DNA from: Rhizobium phaseoli
GTDB lineage: Bacteria > Pseudomonadota > Alphaproteobacteria > Rhizobiales > Rhizobiaceae
Length of the DNA stretch: 64,000 nucleotides
Assembly (NCBI RefSeq): GCF_003985125.1
Contig: NZ_ML133568.1
Location: forward strand, 124,001 to 188,000
Direction: 5' to 3'
Shown: in pieces, positions 26,109 to 35,317 of the stretch
Position numbering within the stretch: position 1 is the first letter of the stretch
How the letters are laid out: each line of letters starts with the position of its first letter
The notes under the pieces: generated by a model
What the model saw: only the letters and a program-made list of their open reading frames with translations
Databases searched by the model: none
What the model was told of the DNA's origin: nothing
Translations under genes and position numbers: made by a program

Positions 26109-27278
26109 TCAGGAGGCGGATGCAATCTTCACATTCCCGCCATGTCCGCCTCCCCCGAAGACCCGGCGCTCGCCGAAGGAGGAGCGGATTTGCCCATGGG
26201 GGCCGGGCAGGCCGATTTCGGGGAAGAGCAACTCGGAAACCCGGTAGGCTTCTTCCAGATGCGGATAGCCGGAGGCGATGACGGTATCGATTCCGAGCGC
26301 CTGATATTCCCTCAAACGTTCCGCGATCGTCTTCGGAGATCCGACCAGTGCGGTTCCCGCGCCCGTGCGGACGAGACCGATCCCCGCCCAGAGATTGGGA
26401 GAGACTTCAAGCTTGTCGCGGCGCCCCTGATGCAGGGCAACCATGCGCGCCTGGCCGACCGAATCCGAGCTCTTGGCGAACACCTCCTGCGCTGCGGCAA
26501 TCGTTTCGTCGGAAAGCTTGGAAATCAGCCGGTCGGCGGCAGCCCAGGCCTCTTCATCGGTCTCGCGAACGATGAAGTGAAGACGGATGCCGAAGGTGAC
26601 GTTCTTGCCCTGCGCCGCGGCGGCCTTGCGGACCTTGGCTATCTTTTCTGCCACCTGCGTCGGAGGTTCGCCCCAGGTCAGGTATTTGTCGGTGATGCCG
26701 CCGGAAAAGGCGATCGCAGCGTCGGACGATCCGCCGAAATAGAGCGGAGGACGCGGTTCCTGTACGGGCGGCAGACCAAGTCTCGCATCGATGGCCTTGA
26801 TATACTTGCCGTCGAGGTTGGCCTTACCGGTCTCGACCAGCGAGTTGAATACCTGAAAGAACTCGCCGGCATGATCGTAGCGTTCGTCATGCGGCAGGAA
26901 AATGCCGTCACCGGCGAGCTCCTGGACGCTGCCTCCGACCACGATGTTAATCAGCAGGCGGCCGTTGGAAACGCGGTCGAGCGTCGCGGCGAGGCGCGCA
27001 TAATAGGCCGGCGATGCCGTGCCCGGCCGAATGGCCACCAGAAATTTCAGTCGCTCGGTATGGGCGGCGAGATCCGCGGCCAGAATGAAGGATTCTTCGC
27101 ACGCCGCACCCGTCGGGATAAGCACGCCGGAATATCCCAGCCGGTCGGCAGCCTTCGCGATCTCGCGGAAATAGCCGGGATCTGCCGGGCGACTGAGATC
27201 GTCCGACCCCAGATACTGACCGTCACCGGACGAGGGGATGAACCAAAGAAAGTCGAGAGGCTTGTCGATTGCCATCAT
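26109..27278 (-). CDS. ssuD: FMNH2-dependent alkanesulfonate monooxygenase (SsuD-type)
   Basis: Luciferase-like flavin monooxygenase of about 389 residues that releases sulfite from alkanesulfonates. The N-terminus [15 protein letters not shown] and the internal [36 protein letters not shown] and ISNGRLL-type segment ([16 protein letters not shown]) match SsuD closely. The start ATG 27278 (or 27275) has AGGA upstream. It is the last gene of a minus-strand sulfur-scavenging run. A flavin reductase is not encoded here and must come from elsewhere. Confidence 0.88.
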   Translation of the reverse strand: MMAIDKPLDFLWFIPSSGDGQYLGSDDLSRPADPGYFREIAKAADRLGYSGVLIPTGAACEESFILAADLAAHTERLKFLVAIRPGTASPAYYARLAATLDRVSNGRLLINIVVGGSVQELAGDGIFLPHDERYDHAGEFFQVFNSLVETGKANLDGKYIKAIDARLGLPPVQEPRPPLYFGGSSDAAIAFSGGITDKYLTWGEPPTQVAEKIAKVRKAAAAQGKNVTFGIRLHFIVRETDEEAWAAADRLISKLSDETIAAAQEVFAKSSDSVGQARMVALHQGRRDKLEVSPNLWAGIGLVRTGAGTALVGSPKTIAERLREYQALGIDTVIASGYPHLEEAYRVSELLFPEIGLPGPHGQIRSSFGERRVFGGGGHGGNVKIASAS

Positions 27279-27339
27279 TCCATTCCTGTCAAAGCGGGAG
27301 CCGTTGCAGATTGCCGCGAGATTGTGAAATTCCAAAAAA

Positions 27340-28602
27340 TCAGAGAGCGCCGTGCCGCGGGGGCAGGATGCCGTTCAGATAGAAGTTTCCGATATGGTGG
27401 TATTTCCAGCGCACCGGATCATGCAGCGAATGCGTCCGGGCATTGCGCCAGAAGCGGTCGAGCCCATAGCTTTCGAGCGTCGAACGCGCACCGCCGAACT
27501 CGATAAGCTTGGTGGCGGCAAGCTGCGCCACCTCCGTCCCGAGCGCCTTGACCTCCGCGACGGCGATCGATGCCTGCGCTACGCTCGCCGCCGTCGGTTC
27601 TGCGGTGGCGCGGTCGACAATGCGGCCCGCCCTTGCAAGCAGCGCATCGGCCGCATGCACTCTGATCGCCACGTCGCCGACGCCGTGTATGGTGTGCGGA
27701 TCCTCATAACCGTGCTCGATCGCCAGTTCAAAAAATGGCCGAGCATGGGCCCGAACATAGGAAATCGTTTCGGCGAGCGCCCCGCGCGCGATGCCGACCT
27801 GCACGGCGGCATGGATGATCTGCGCGAAAGGACCCATCGGCGTCGGCAGTTCGAAGCTTCCATCATGGTCGACGATCTGGAACGGCGTCACCTCGACGTC
27901 GTCGAAGGTCACGGTGCCGCTGCCCGTCGAACGCTGGCCGAAGGACGACCAGTCGTCGACGAATTCGAGCCCCGGAGTCGCCCGGTCGAGGAAGACCAGA
28001 TGGACGCGGCCGTTCGGTCCCTTCGCCACGGCGACGACGATATGGGCGAAGAGGGAGCCGGTCGCGTAAAACTTCTGCCCGTTCAGGTAGAGCTTTCCGT
28101 TGCGATCGGCGAAATGCGTCCTGAAGTCGACCGGCGTCTTCGTGCCGATCTCGGTGAAGGCATTGCCAAGGCGGTCACCTTCCAGCGCGCGCCGGAAATA
28201 GTGCTGCTTCTGCTCCTCGCTGCCATTCAGCCGCAGCGCCTCCAGCATGTAGAAATGGTTCTGCGGGATCTGCCCGATCGAGGAATCCGCAGCCGAGATG
28301 ATGGCGGTGACCTCGGCCAGCGTCACCGCCGAGACGCCGGCGCCGCCATAGGCTTTCGGGATGCCGATCGCCCAGAGACCGCTCTGCGAAAAGCGGTCGA
28401 TCTCGGCGAGCGGAAGGCGTCTCTCGCGGTCCCGTTGGGCGGCACCGGCCGCAAATTCAAGCGCAAGGTCCTTGGCGATCCGGATGGCCTCCGCATCGTC
28501 GCGGATGACATGGGCCAGGCGCCGACGCGGGGCGATGTGCGGCGCAGGACGGCCGGCGGTGAGCGCGGCCTCCCGGTGCAGCTTGCGATCATTCGTGCTC
28601 AT
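27340..28602 (-). CDS. acyl-CoA dehydrogenase-like SfnB-family flavoprotein (copy 2)
   Basis: A 420-residue acyl-CoA dehydrogenase fold protein of the SfnB/DszC group, flavin monooxygenase or dehydrogenase proteins used in organosulfur use. Diagnostic segments are [50 protein letters not shown] and the C-terminal [18 protein letters not shown]. It is a tandem paralogue of the gene just upstream (7 bp gap), with the same layout and nearly the same length. Confidence 0.87.
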   Translation of the reverse strand: MSTNDRKLHREAALTAGRPAPHIAPRRRLAHVIRDDAEAIRIAKDLALEFAAGAAQRDRERRLPLAEIDRFSQSGLWAIGIPKAYGGAGVSAVTLAEVTAIISAADSSIGQIPQNHFYMLEALRLNGSEEQKQHYFRRALEGDRLGNAFTEIGTKTPVDFRTHFADRNGKLYLNGQKFYATGSLFAHIVVAVAKGPNGRVHLVFLDRATPGLEFVDDWSSFGQRSTGSGTVTFDDVEVTPFQIVDHDGSFELPTPMGPFAQIIHAAVQVGIARGALAETISYVRAHARPFFELAIEHGYEDPHTIHGVGDVAIRVHAADALLARAGRIVDRATAEPTAASVAQASIAVAEVKALGTEVAQLAATKLIEFGGARSTLESYGLDRFWRNARTHSLHDPVRWKYHHIGNFYLNGILPPRHGAL

Positions 28603-28609
28603 CTTGGGC

Positions 28610-29878
28610 TCAGTTCCAGGCGTGGCGCGGCGGATGGACGCCGTTCAGATAATAATTGCCGACGTGGTAGTATTTCCAGCGCACGGGATCATGCAGCGTA
28701 TGGACGCGGGCATTGCGCCAGTGGCGGTCGAGTCCATGCTCAGCGAGGGTCGAGCGCGTTCCCGCAAGTTCGAACAGTTTGTTCGTCGACAGGATCGCAA
28801 TTTCCGTGGTCAGAACCTTGGATTCGCCTGTCTTGATCGTCGCCTCCGAGACCGTCTCCAGCGTCGGATTGGCGCGCGCTGTGTCGATGGCGTGGCCGGC
28901 GATCTCGAGCAGCGCTTCGGCCGCATGCAGCTTGATCTTCAGGTCGCCGATCTGGGCGATGGTGAAGAGGTCTTCGCCGGCCGTCGCCTTGCCGCTGTCG
29001 ATCCAGGGGCGGCTATATTTGCCGACGAACTCGATCGTGTCGTCGATCGTGCCCCGGGCGATGCCGACATCGATCGCCGACTGGATGATCTGCGAGACGG
29101 GGCCGCCCACCGTCGGATGGTCGAAAGAAGTGACCTTCAGCGCCCGCGCCTTCGGCACGCGCACATTTTCGATCTTGACCGAACCCGACGCAGTGGTGCG
29201 CTGGCCGAAGCTCGACCAGTTGTTGGTGACGGTGAGACCCGGGGCATCGCGGTCGGCAAAGACGAGATAGCCCTGGCCGGTCTCGTCGACACCGACGATC
29301 GGCACGATATGGGCAAGCAGCGCGCCGGTCGTGTAGAATTTCTCGCCGTCGACGATCACCTCGTCGCCCTCATGAACGACCTTGGTCTCGAAATCGGCGA
29401 CGGTCTTGCTCTTCAGCTCGGAGAAGGCATTGCCGTATCGGATCCCTTCGAGCGCCCAGCCGAAGAACAGTTTCTTCTGCTCTTCCGTGCCGTCGAGATC
29501 GACGGTCGCGACGATCGCCAGATGGTTCTGGGTGATCTGCGCGATGGCCGGATCGGCTGCAGCGATGATGGCGATCACCTTTGCAAGCGTGGCATAGGAG
29601 ACTTCCGGACCACCATAGGCTTTCGGTACGTTGATGCTCCAGAGACCGCTCTGCGAATAGGCGTCGAGCTCGGCGACCGGCAGCAGTCCCTCACGGTCAC
29701 GCAGGGCGGCCCCGACCTTGAAGCTCGCGGCCAGCGTCTCGGCGATCTGGATCGCCTCCTCGTCACTCCCGATCACATGCGCCGGCTTGACCGGGCGCGG
29801 ACGGGGCGTGAAGGGATCGGTGGAATTGACGCGCGGATGGACGCTGTAATCGATCTTGGTGTCGGTGATGCTTCCCAT
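28610..29878 (-). CDS. acyl-CoA dehydrogenase-like SfnB-family flavoprotein (copy 1)
   Basis: A 422-residue paralogue of the neighbouring gene. It shares QSGLWSINVPKAYGGPEVS, GEKFYTTGALLAHIVPIVG, NNWSSFGQRTTASGSV and [18 protein letters not shown]. Tandem retention with clear divergence suggests different substrates or a heteromer. It lies between the NtaA/SnaA-type monooxygenase and the second copy on the same strand. Confidence 0.88.
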   Translation of the reverse strand: MGSITDTKIDYSVHPRVNSTDPFTPRPRPVKPAHVIGSDEEAIQIAETLAASFKVGAALRDREGLLPVAELDAYSQSGLWSINVPKAYGGPEVSYATLAKVIAIIAAADPAIAQITQNHLAIVATVDLDGTEEQKKLFFGWALEGIRYGNAFSELKSKTVADFETKVVHEGDEVIVDGEKFYTTGALLAHIVPIVGVDETGQGYLVFADRDAPGLTVTNNWSSFGQRTTASGSVKIENVRVPKARALKVTSFDHPTVGGPVSQIIQSAIDVGIARGTIDDTIEFVGKYSRPWIDSGKATAGEDLFTIAQIGDLKIKLHAAEALLEIAGHAIDTARANPTLETVSEATIKTGESKVLTTEIAILSTNKLFELAGTRSTLAEHGLDRHWRNARVHTLHDPVRWKYYHVGNYYLNGVHPPRHAWN

Positions 29879-29908
29879 GGGAAAACCTCGTCGGGTTGGA
29901 TTGAAATT

Positions 29909-31318
29909 TCAGCTGGCATTGGCAAGCGTAATCGCCTGGTTGCGTTTGAAGGCCTCGATGTCGCGGTAACGGTCGGCCGGATGCGCCTTGGGCAGATAAG
30001 GCCCCTCGCCGAACAGCTTCTGCCGCAGCGTGCCGGGGCGATAGCCGGTCGGATAGACGCCGCGCGTCTGCAGTTCCGGCACCAGATAGCCAACGATATC
30101 CTCGAAGCTCTCGGGCGTTACGGCATAAGCAAGGTTGAAGCCGTCGACGTCGGTCTCGTCGACCCAGGCCTGGAGCTCGTCGGCAACGGTGGAGGGCGAT
30201 CCCACGACCACCGGTCCCATGCCGCCGATACCGCCCCATTCGGCCAGCTCCCTGATCGTCCAGCGCTTATTCGGATCGCCTTCCGACAGGCTCTCGATCG
30301 CCGAATGGATGGCGTTGGTCTCGACCTTGCGCACGAGGTCATCCGGCGCGTAGCGGGAAAAGTCGACGCCGGTCCAGCCGGACATGAAGACCAGCGAACC
30401 ATCATAGGAAACGTAGTCGAGATAGTCGCGGAATTTGGCGCGCGCCTTCTCATCGGTCTCGTCCACGATGACCGTCATCAGATTGTAGATGCGGAACTTC
30501 GACGCATCGCGCCCAACGGTCGCCGCCCGCACCCGGACATCGCGCACATAGTTCTTCAGGATCGTCCTGGTCTGTGCCGCGACAAAGACGCATTCCGCAT
30601 GCTCCGCCGCGAATTGCTTGCCCGGGCCGGAAGCGCCGGCCTGGTAGAGCACCGGGGTCCGCTGCGGCGACGGCTCGGTCAGTGCGTATCCCGGCACTTC
30701 GAAGAAACGGCCCTTGTGGCCGATCTCGTGCACCTTCGAGGGATCGGTGAAGATGCGCTTCTCGCGGTCGCGCAGCACGGCACCTTCTTCCCAGGACCCC
30801 TCAAGGAGCTTGTAGATGACCTCCAGATATTCGCCCGCCACTTCGTAGCGGTTGTCATGCGCGCGCAATCCGCCTTGCCCGATATTCTTGGCGCCGCTCT
30901 CCAGATAGGAGGTCACGATATTCCAGCCGACGCGCCCCTTTGTCAGGTGGTCGGCGGTGGCCAGACGCCGCGCGAAGGGATAGGGGTGCTCGAACGAGAT
31001 GGAAGCGGTGATGCCGATGCCGAGATGTTCGGTGGCGAGTGCAATCGGCGCCGCGAGCTGGATCGGATCATTGACCGGAATCTGCGCCGCCTGATGGATG
31101 GCGTGGTAGTTGTTGGCCTTGTAGACGTCGTAATAGCCAATCACGTCGGCGATGAAGATGCCATCGAAGACTCCCTTTTCGAGCGTCCTGGCAAGATCCT
31201 GCCAGTAGTCCAGATCCTTGTATTTCCAGGATTTGTCACGGGGATGGGCCCAAAGGCCGGGCGACTGGTGGCCGACGCAGTTCATGTCGAAGGCGTTGAA
31301 GTGTATCTGCTTGGTCAT
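29909..31318 (-). CDS. NtaA/SnaA/SoxA-family FMN-dependent monooxygenase
   Basis: Luciferase-like monooxygenase of 469 residues. The family N-terminus HFNAFDMNCVGHQSPGLWAH and the segments FDGIFIADVIGYYDVY, GRVGWNIVTSYLESGAKN and TPVLYQAGASGPGKQFAA match the group that includes nitrilotriacetate, dibenzothiophene sulfone and dimethyl sulfide monooxygenases. ATG 31318 has GAGGA upstream; an earlier in-frame start at 31360 lacks one. First gene of the minus-strand sulfur run. The substrate is inferred to be an organosulfur compound from its neighbours. Confidence 0.87.
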   Translation of the reverse strand: MTKQIHFNAFDMNCVGHQSPGLWAHPRDKSWKYKDLDYWQDLARTLEKGVFDGIFIADVIGYYDVYKANNYHAIHQAAQIPVNDPIQLAAPIALATEHLGIGITASISFEHPYPFARRLATADHLTKGRVGWNIVTSYLESGAKNIGQGGLRAHDNRYEVAGEYLEVIYKLLEGSWEEGAVLRDREKRIFTDPSKVHEIGHKGRFFEVPGYALTEPSPQRTPVLYQAGASGPGKQFAAEHAECVFVAAQTRTILKNYVRDVRVRAATVGRDASKFRIYNLMTVIVDETDEKARAKFRDYLDYVSYDGSLVFMSGWTGVDFSRYAPDDLVRKVETNAIHSAIESLSEGDPNKRWTIRELAEWGGIGGMGPVVVGSPSTVADELQAWVDETDVDGFNLAYAVTPESFEDIVGYLVPELQTRGVYPTGYRPGTLRQKLFGEGPYLPKAHPADRYRDIEAFKRNQAITLANAS

Positions 31319-31713
31319 TCCTCGATCCCATCCGGATTTCAGGCGTGGTCCCTGAAGCATCCTGATGCGGCGCCTATTTAACAGTTATTATATGTTTTTT
31401 ATGTACTATTTCGGGGAATTTTTTTCCGAGTTTTGTCAACGGGCGACCACCGGCTAGCCCTAGGTTATCACTCGCTGACCGGCCTCATCTGACCGCATCC
31501 GATCACACTTTTCCACGCGACCCGCCCTCTCGAAGCAAGAGGTGCCGCTGAATATGAAAATAAATTCTATAATTTTTATGTACTTTAAATTCCTGTTGGT
31601 TAACGGCGCGGGTGATCTGTCGAATGATCCCCCCAAGGCCGACGCAGCTGCCACACGGATACCCGCTCCGTGGGCATTCCTGCGGCCGGCACCGTCGCAA
31701 CGAGGATCAATTC
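31319..31713. promoter_or_regulatory. AT-rich divergent control region of the sulfur cluster and the importer
   Basis: This 395-bp gap separates the monooxygenase operon (minus) from the binding protein gene (plus). TTTTTATGTACT occurs twice in the same orientation, at 31396-31407 and 31573-31584. TATAAT at 31568-31573 could be a -10 for the plus-strand operon, although no good -35 is seen 17 bp upstream. No gene was recognised in it. Confidence 0.45.
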
Positions 31714-33054
31714 ATGTCCAACCCCATCATCGACCAAGCCTATCGCCGCCGCACGGTGTTGAAGACCATGCTGGCATCAGGAGCGCTCCCTCTCCTGTCA
31801 TCGGGCGTCTTTTCCTCCGCCCTGGCCGCGGACAACCGGTTCGCCGGCCGCACCCTCAATCTCCTGATCATTCAGCCGCATGTCATCACGGGCAAGAAGA
31901 TCGCCGAGGATTTCGAGAAGCTGACGGGTGCGAAGGTCAACGTGACCGCGGTTCCCTACGACCAGGTCAGCGTCAAGGCGACCCTCGACTTTCAGTCCGG
32001 CGCCGGTGAATTCGACGTCATCGACTATTTCTATACCTACAAGGGTCAGCTCGCCGAGGATGGCGTGATCGAGGACGTGACCGACTTGATCGAGAAAGAC
32101 AAGGCGGAAATCCAGCCCGACGACTTCATCCAGACAATTTATGACCAGTACACGCTGCATGACGGCCGTCGCTATGGCCTGCCTTATGACGGCGACAGCC
32201 ACCTTCTGTTCTACAACAAGGAACTGTTCGATCGTTACGGCCTCAAGCCGCCGACGACCTGGGACGAATACAACGAAAACGCCAAGGTCATCACCGCGGC
32301 GGAATCCAGGAACGGCATCTATGGTGCTGCGGTCCTGGGTGCGAAGATTCCCGTCATCATCCTGTCGACCTATGCCAACCGCCTCACCGGTTTCGGCGGC
32401 AACTTCCTGAAGGCAGACGGCACCTCGGCCCTCGACAGCACCGAAGCCGTGGAAGCGCTGAAGTCGCTGCTCGCATCCGCACCGCATGCATTGCCGACGC
32501 CGCTCGAGACGCGCTTCGAGGAGGGGCTGCCTGCCTTCCTCAGCGGCAAGGCCGCCCAAATCGACTTCTGGACCGACCTTGGCGGCTACGCCCAGGATCC
32601 CAAGGGCTCGAAGATCGTCGACAAGTGGGGCGTCACCCGCATCCCCGTCGGCGGCGCCAACAAGACGCCGCGGCTTGCCTTCAACGCCGGCTTCGGCTTC
32701 GCAATCACCAGCGGCTCGAAGAACAAGGACGTCGCCTGGGAACTGATCAAGCTCGCGACCAGCAAGGACTACCACGAACAACTGCTCACGCTGACCGGCT
32801 CCGGGATCGATCCCGACCGTCACTCCGGCCTCAACTCCGAGAAGTTCAAGGCCTTCCAGCCGCTCGTGCAGCCGCTGCTGGCAGACGGCGCGCTGGAAAA
32901 CAGCCTCGCCTGGCCGACGGCCGTCTATGCCCCGAAGCTGGAAAACGCGCTGACCGATGAACTGGCGCTGGCCCTTGCCGGGACGAAGAATGCCGAACAG
33001 GCAATCGCCGATGCCCACAAGGCCTGGACGAACATCATCGAAGCCAATGGCTGA
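31714..33054 (+). CDS. ABC transporter substrate-binding protein, family 1, Tat-type leader
   Basis: A 446-residue periplasmic receptor. The leader has a twin-arginine motif (YRRRTVLKTML) and ends near ALAADN (residue about 40). Family 1 features include KKIAEDFEKLTGAKVNVTAV, EFDVIDYFYTYKGQLAEDGV and YNKELFDRYGLKPPTTWDEY, the type that usually binds sugars. ATG 31714 has GAGGATC upstream. It diverges from the organosulfur monooxygenase operon, so a sulfonate- or sulfate-ester-bearing sugar is one possible ligand; that is inference. Confidence 0.88.
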   Translation: MSNPIIDQAYRRRTVLKTMLASGALPLLSSGVFSSALAADNRFAGRTLNLLIIQPHVITGKKIAEDFEKLTGAKVNVTAVPYDQVSVKATLDFQSGAGEFDVIDYFYTYKGQLAEDGVIEDVTDLIEKDKAEIQPDDFIQTIYDQYTLHDGRRYGLPYDGDSHLLFYNKELFDRYGLKPPTTWDEYNENAKVITAAESRNGIYGAAVLGAKIPVIILSTYANRLTGFGGNFLKADGTSALDSTEAVEALKSLLASAPHALPTPLETRFEEGLPAFLSGKAAQIDFWTDLGGYAQDPKGSKIVDKWGVTRIPVGGANKTPRLAFNAGFGFAITSGSKNKDVAWELIKLATSKDYHEQLLTLTGSGIDPDRHSGLNSEKFKAFQPLVQPLLADGALENSLAWPTAVYAPKLENALTDELALALAGTKNAEQAIADAHKAWTNIIEANG

Positions 33055-33100
33055 TCATTGAGCCTCGGCCACCTGGCCGACGCAAAACACGAGACCCGAA

Positions 33101-33124
33101 GGCGTGCCTCGCGCGGGGCACGCC
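33101..33124 (+). terminator. intercistronic hairpin after the family 1 binding protein
   Basis: GGCGTGCC (33101-33108) and GGCACGCC (33117-33124) form perfect 8-bp arms around an 8-base loop, followed only by TTT. It lies between binding protein and permease genes, as at 18803-18828, and is more likely a message-stabilising or partial-stop element than a full terminator. Confidence 0.5.
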
Positions 33125-33154
33125 TTTCGAGAGAAGAACAACAGGCGCGATGAC

Positions 33155-34096
33155 ATGACTGCGATCGATTTTCCCCTCGCTCGAAGACGAGCCGCCTCAA
33201 CGACCGCCGATCACCGCCTTTCGGCCCACCGGCTCGTCCGCTGGCTGTGGATCTCTCCGATCCTGCTCGGGCTCGCCGCGACCCTGGTCTACCCCACGCT
33301 CTTCCTGGTGGCGCTTGCGCTCAGCAAGAGCACGCTCGGCAAACCCTTCCGCAGCTTTGTCGGATTGCAGCATGTGCGGGAGGTCCTCCAGGATCCGCTG
33401 TTTGTGACCTCTGTGGCCAAGAGCATCGCCTATGCTTTTGTCACGGCGAGCATCCAGCTGGTGATCGGCTTCCTGATCGCCTTGCTCTTCACCCGGCTCC
33501 TGAAGGCCGGACGGTTCCTGGTAAGCCTGATCCTGCTGCCGCTGATGACGCCGCCGGTGATGGTGGGAGTCGCATGGAAATTGATCCTCGCGCCGGCCGG
33601 AGGGCTCCTGAACGGGCTCCTCCTGAACCTTGGCATTGTCGACGCACCCGTGAGCTTCCTCGGCGATCCTGTCTTTGCCTGGTTCGCGATCGCGGTTGCC
33701 GATGTCTGGCAATGGACGCCCTTCGTCGTCATCCTCAGCTTCGCCGCCCTTTCGACCATTCCCGAAGGCGTCCACGAGGCTTCGATCATCGATGGGGCAT
33801 CACCGCTGCAACGCTTCTGGCACATCACGCTTCCGCTCGTGGCGGCGCCGCTCTCCTCGATCTATCTGCTGAAGCTCATCCTCTCCTTCAAGGTCTTCGA
33901 CCTCGTCTATGTCCTGACGTTCGGCGGTCCGGGCTTTGCCACCACGACGACCGGCTTCTCCATCTATCGCCGCGCATTGGAACAGTTCGATGTCGCCCGC
34001 GCCGCCGCCGAGACCCTGATCTACAGCCTGGTGATTGGCGCAGTGCTCTGGCCGGTCATCCGCATCCACCAGCATCTCGAGAGGAAAGACGCATGA
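33155..34096 (+). CDS. sugar-type ABC transporter permease (MalF-like)
   Basis: Inner-membrane subunit of 313 residues with about six helices. The EAA loop appears as VHEASIIDGASPLQRFWHIT with the LPLV continuation, and the segment TFGGPGFATTTTGFSIYRRA is typical of UgpA/MalF proteins. It begins after a hairpin 100 bp downstream of the binding protein and overlaps the next permease by 4 bp. Confidence 0.9.
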   Translation: MTAIDFPLARRRAASTTADHRLSAHRLVRWLWISPILLGLAATLVYPTLFLVALALSKSTLGKPFRSFVGLQHVREVLQDPLFVTSVAKSIAYAFVTASIQLVIGFLIALLFTRLLKAGRFLVSLILLPLMTPPVMVGVAWKLILAPAGGLLNGLLLNLGIVDAPVSFLGDPVFAWFAIAVADVWQWTPFVVILSFAALSTIPEGVHEASIIDGASPLQRFWHITLPLVAAPLSSIYLLKLILSFKVFDLVYVLTFGGPGFATTTTGFSIYRRALEQFDVARAAAETLIYSLVIGAVLWPVIRIHQHLERKDA

Positions 34097-34908
34097 AGAT
34101 CAGCCGCTCCGACCTCCCGCTCGTTGCCGCGACCGCACCGATCTTCGTCTTCTTTACCCTGCCGATCGCCTATCTCGTCTCGGTGTCCTTCAAGACCAAA
34201 GACGACGTGCTGAGCGGCCGTTTCCTGCCGACGAGCCCGACGCTCGACAATTGGCCGGCCGCTTTCGAGGCCGCCCATCTCTCAGGATTCATCGCCAACT
34301 CCGTTGCCGTGTCGCTGCTCGCCGGCGCCCTGACGCTGTTGCTCACCCTGCCCGCCGCCTACGCCGTGCTGCGGCTCGGCATCGGTGGCAAATGGCTCGC
34401 CGATCTCACTCTGTCGAGCTACATGGCGCCACCGATCGTGGCTCTCATTCCGCTGTTCTATCTTCTCAAGGCCACCGGGCTCCTCAACACCCATGTCGGC
34501 CTGGTGATGCTCTACGGCTTTGCCAATATCCCCGTCGCCTTCTGGCTCCTCACTCCTTTTCTCCGGCGCATGCCGCTGGAGATCGAACAGGCGGCGGCAC
34601 TCGACGGAGCCGGCCCTCTCAGGATCCTCGTCCATATCGTCGTGCCGATCATTGTACCGGGCATTGTGGCGACGCTGATCATTGTCTCGGTTCTCGCCTT
34701 TAACGAGTTCCTCTTTGCCTCGGCCTTCACCTTTTCCGACGAGACGCGCACGCTTCCTGTCGGCATCTCGCTCTTCCAGGGGGATCGGCTGGTCAATTTC
34801 GGCCAGATGGCAGCCGCCTCGCTCGCCGGCATCGCACCGGTCTATCTGGTGGCGCTGTTCCTCCAGCGCTATCTCGTGGCAGGTCTCGCCCATGGCGGCC
34901 TCAAATGA
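34093..34908 (+). CDS. sugar-type ABC transporter permease (MalG-like)
   Basis: Inner-membrane subunit of 271 residues. The EAA loop is in IEQAAALDGAGPLRILVHIV, and the late segment FNEFLFASAFTFSDETRTLP is typical of MalG/UgpE. ATG 34093 overlaps the previous stop (ATGA). No ATP-binding gene follows; the next gene is an ArsR regulator. The importer must therefore borrow an ATPase encoded elsewhere. Confidence 0.9.
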   Translation: MKISRSDLPLVAATAPIFVFFTLPIAYLVSVSFKTKDDVLSGRFLPTSPTLDNWPAAFEAAHLSGFIANSVAVSLLAGALTLLLTLPAAYAVLRLGIGGKWLADLTLSSYMAPPIVALIPLFYLLKATGLLNTHVGLVMLYGFANIPVAFWLLTPFLRRMPLEIEQAAALDGAGPLRILVHIVVPIIVPGIVATLIIVSVLAFNEFLFASAFTFSDETRTLPVGISLFQGDRLVNFGQMAAASLAGIAPVYLVALFLQRYLVAGLAHGGLK

Positions 34909-34952
34909 TCACCGCAGACGGCTCGAAACGCTTGCACTTCAAGCGCGAACAA

Positions 34953-34986
34953 CTTACATACTGAACCAGATGGTTCAGTATGTAAG
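34953..34986. promoter_or_regulatory. perfect 34-bp palindrome over the arsR-type start codon
   Basis: CTTACATACTGAACC (34953-34967) and GGTTCAGTATGTAAG (34972-34986) are perfect 15-bp arms around the four bases AGAT. The proposed start codon ATG (34970-34972) lies at the centre. This is the expected shape of an ArsR dimer operator, so autorepression is likely. Confidence 0.8.
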
Positions 34987-35317
34987 CCCTCCCCTCGATC
35001 TCTCGTTTGCGGCGCTGTCCGATGCGACCCGCCGCGGGATCATCGATCAGCTTGGGCGGGGGGACGCGTCGATCACCAGTCTCGCGGACGCGTTCCAGAT
35101 GACGCTGACCGGCATGAAGAAGCACGTCCAGGTTCTCGAGCGGGCGGGGCTCGTCGTTACGCAGAAGGTCGGACGGGTAAGAACCTGCAAGCTGGGGAAA
35201 AGCGGTCTCAAGGCGGAGGCCGAGTGGATCGAGGCGCATCGCAAGCTCTTCGAGGCGCGCTTCGAAGCATTGGACGAAATCATCAGCGAGATAAAACAGG
35301 AGGGACGCGATGACTGA
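34970..35317 (+). CDS. ArsR-family regulator paired with an SRPBCC protein
   Basis: A 115-residue winged-helix regulator. FAALSDATRRGIIDQLGRGD and LADAFQMTLTGMKKHVQVLE are the DNA-binding core, and VTQKVGRVRTCKLGKSGLKA is the wing. No metal-sensing ELCVCDL motif is present, so it belongs to the non-metal ArsR group commonly encoded with SRPBCC proteins. The start at 34970 lies inside a palindrome and has no ribosome-binding site. Its end overlaps the SRPBCC gene by 8 bp. Confidence 0.88.
   Translation: MVQYVSPPLDLSFAALSDATRRGIIDQLGRGDASITSLADAFQMTLTGMKKHVQVLERAGLVVTQKVGRVRTCKLGKSGLKAEAEWIEAHRKLFEARFEALDEIISEIKQEGRDD

Noticed and set aside
28361..31381. Very long open frame (about 1000 codons) on the plus strand across the organosulfur genes
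   Set aside because: It is antisense to three genes with clear family motifs; GC-rich codons leave the complementary frame free of stops. No domain features are seen in it.
31411..31431. Possible hairpin around the T-run before the sulfur operon
   Set aside because: The GGGGAA/TTCC pairing is short and bulged, and it lies upstream of both divergent genes where a terminator would have no obvious transcript to stop.
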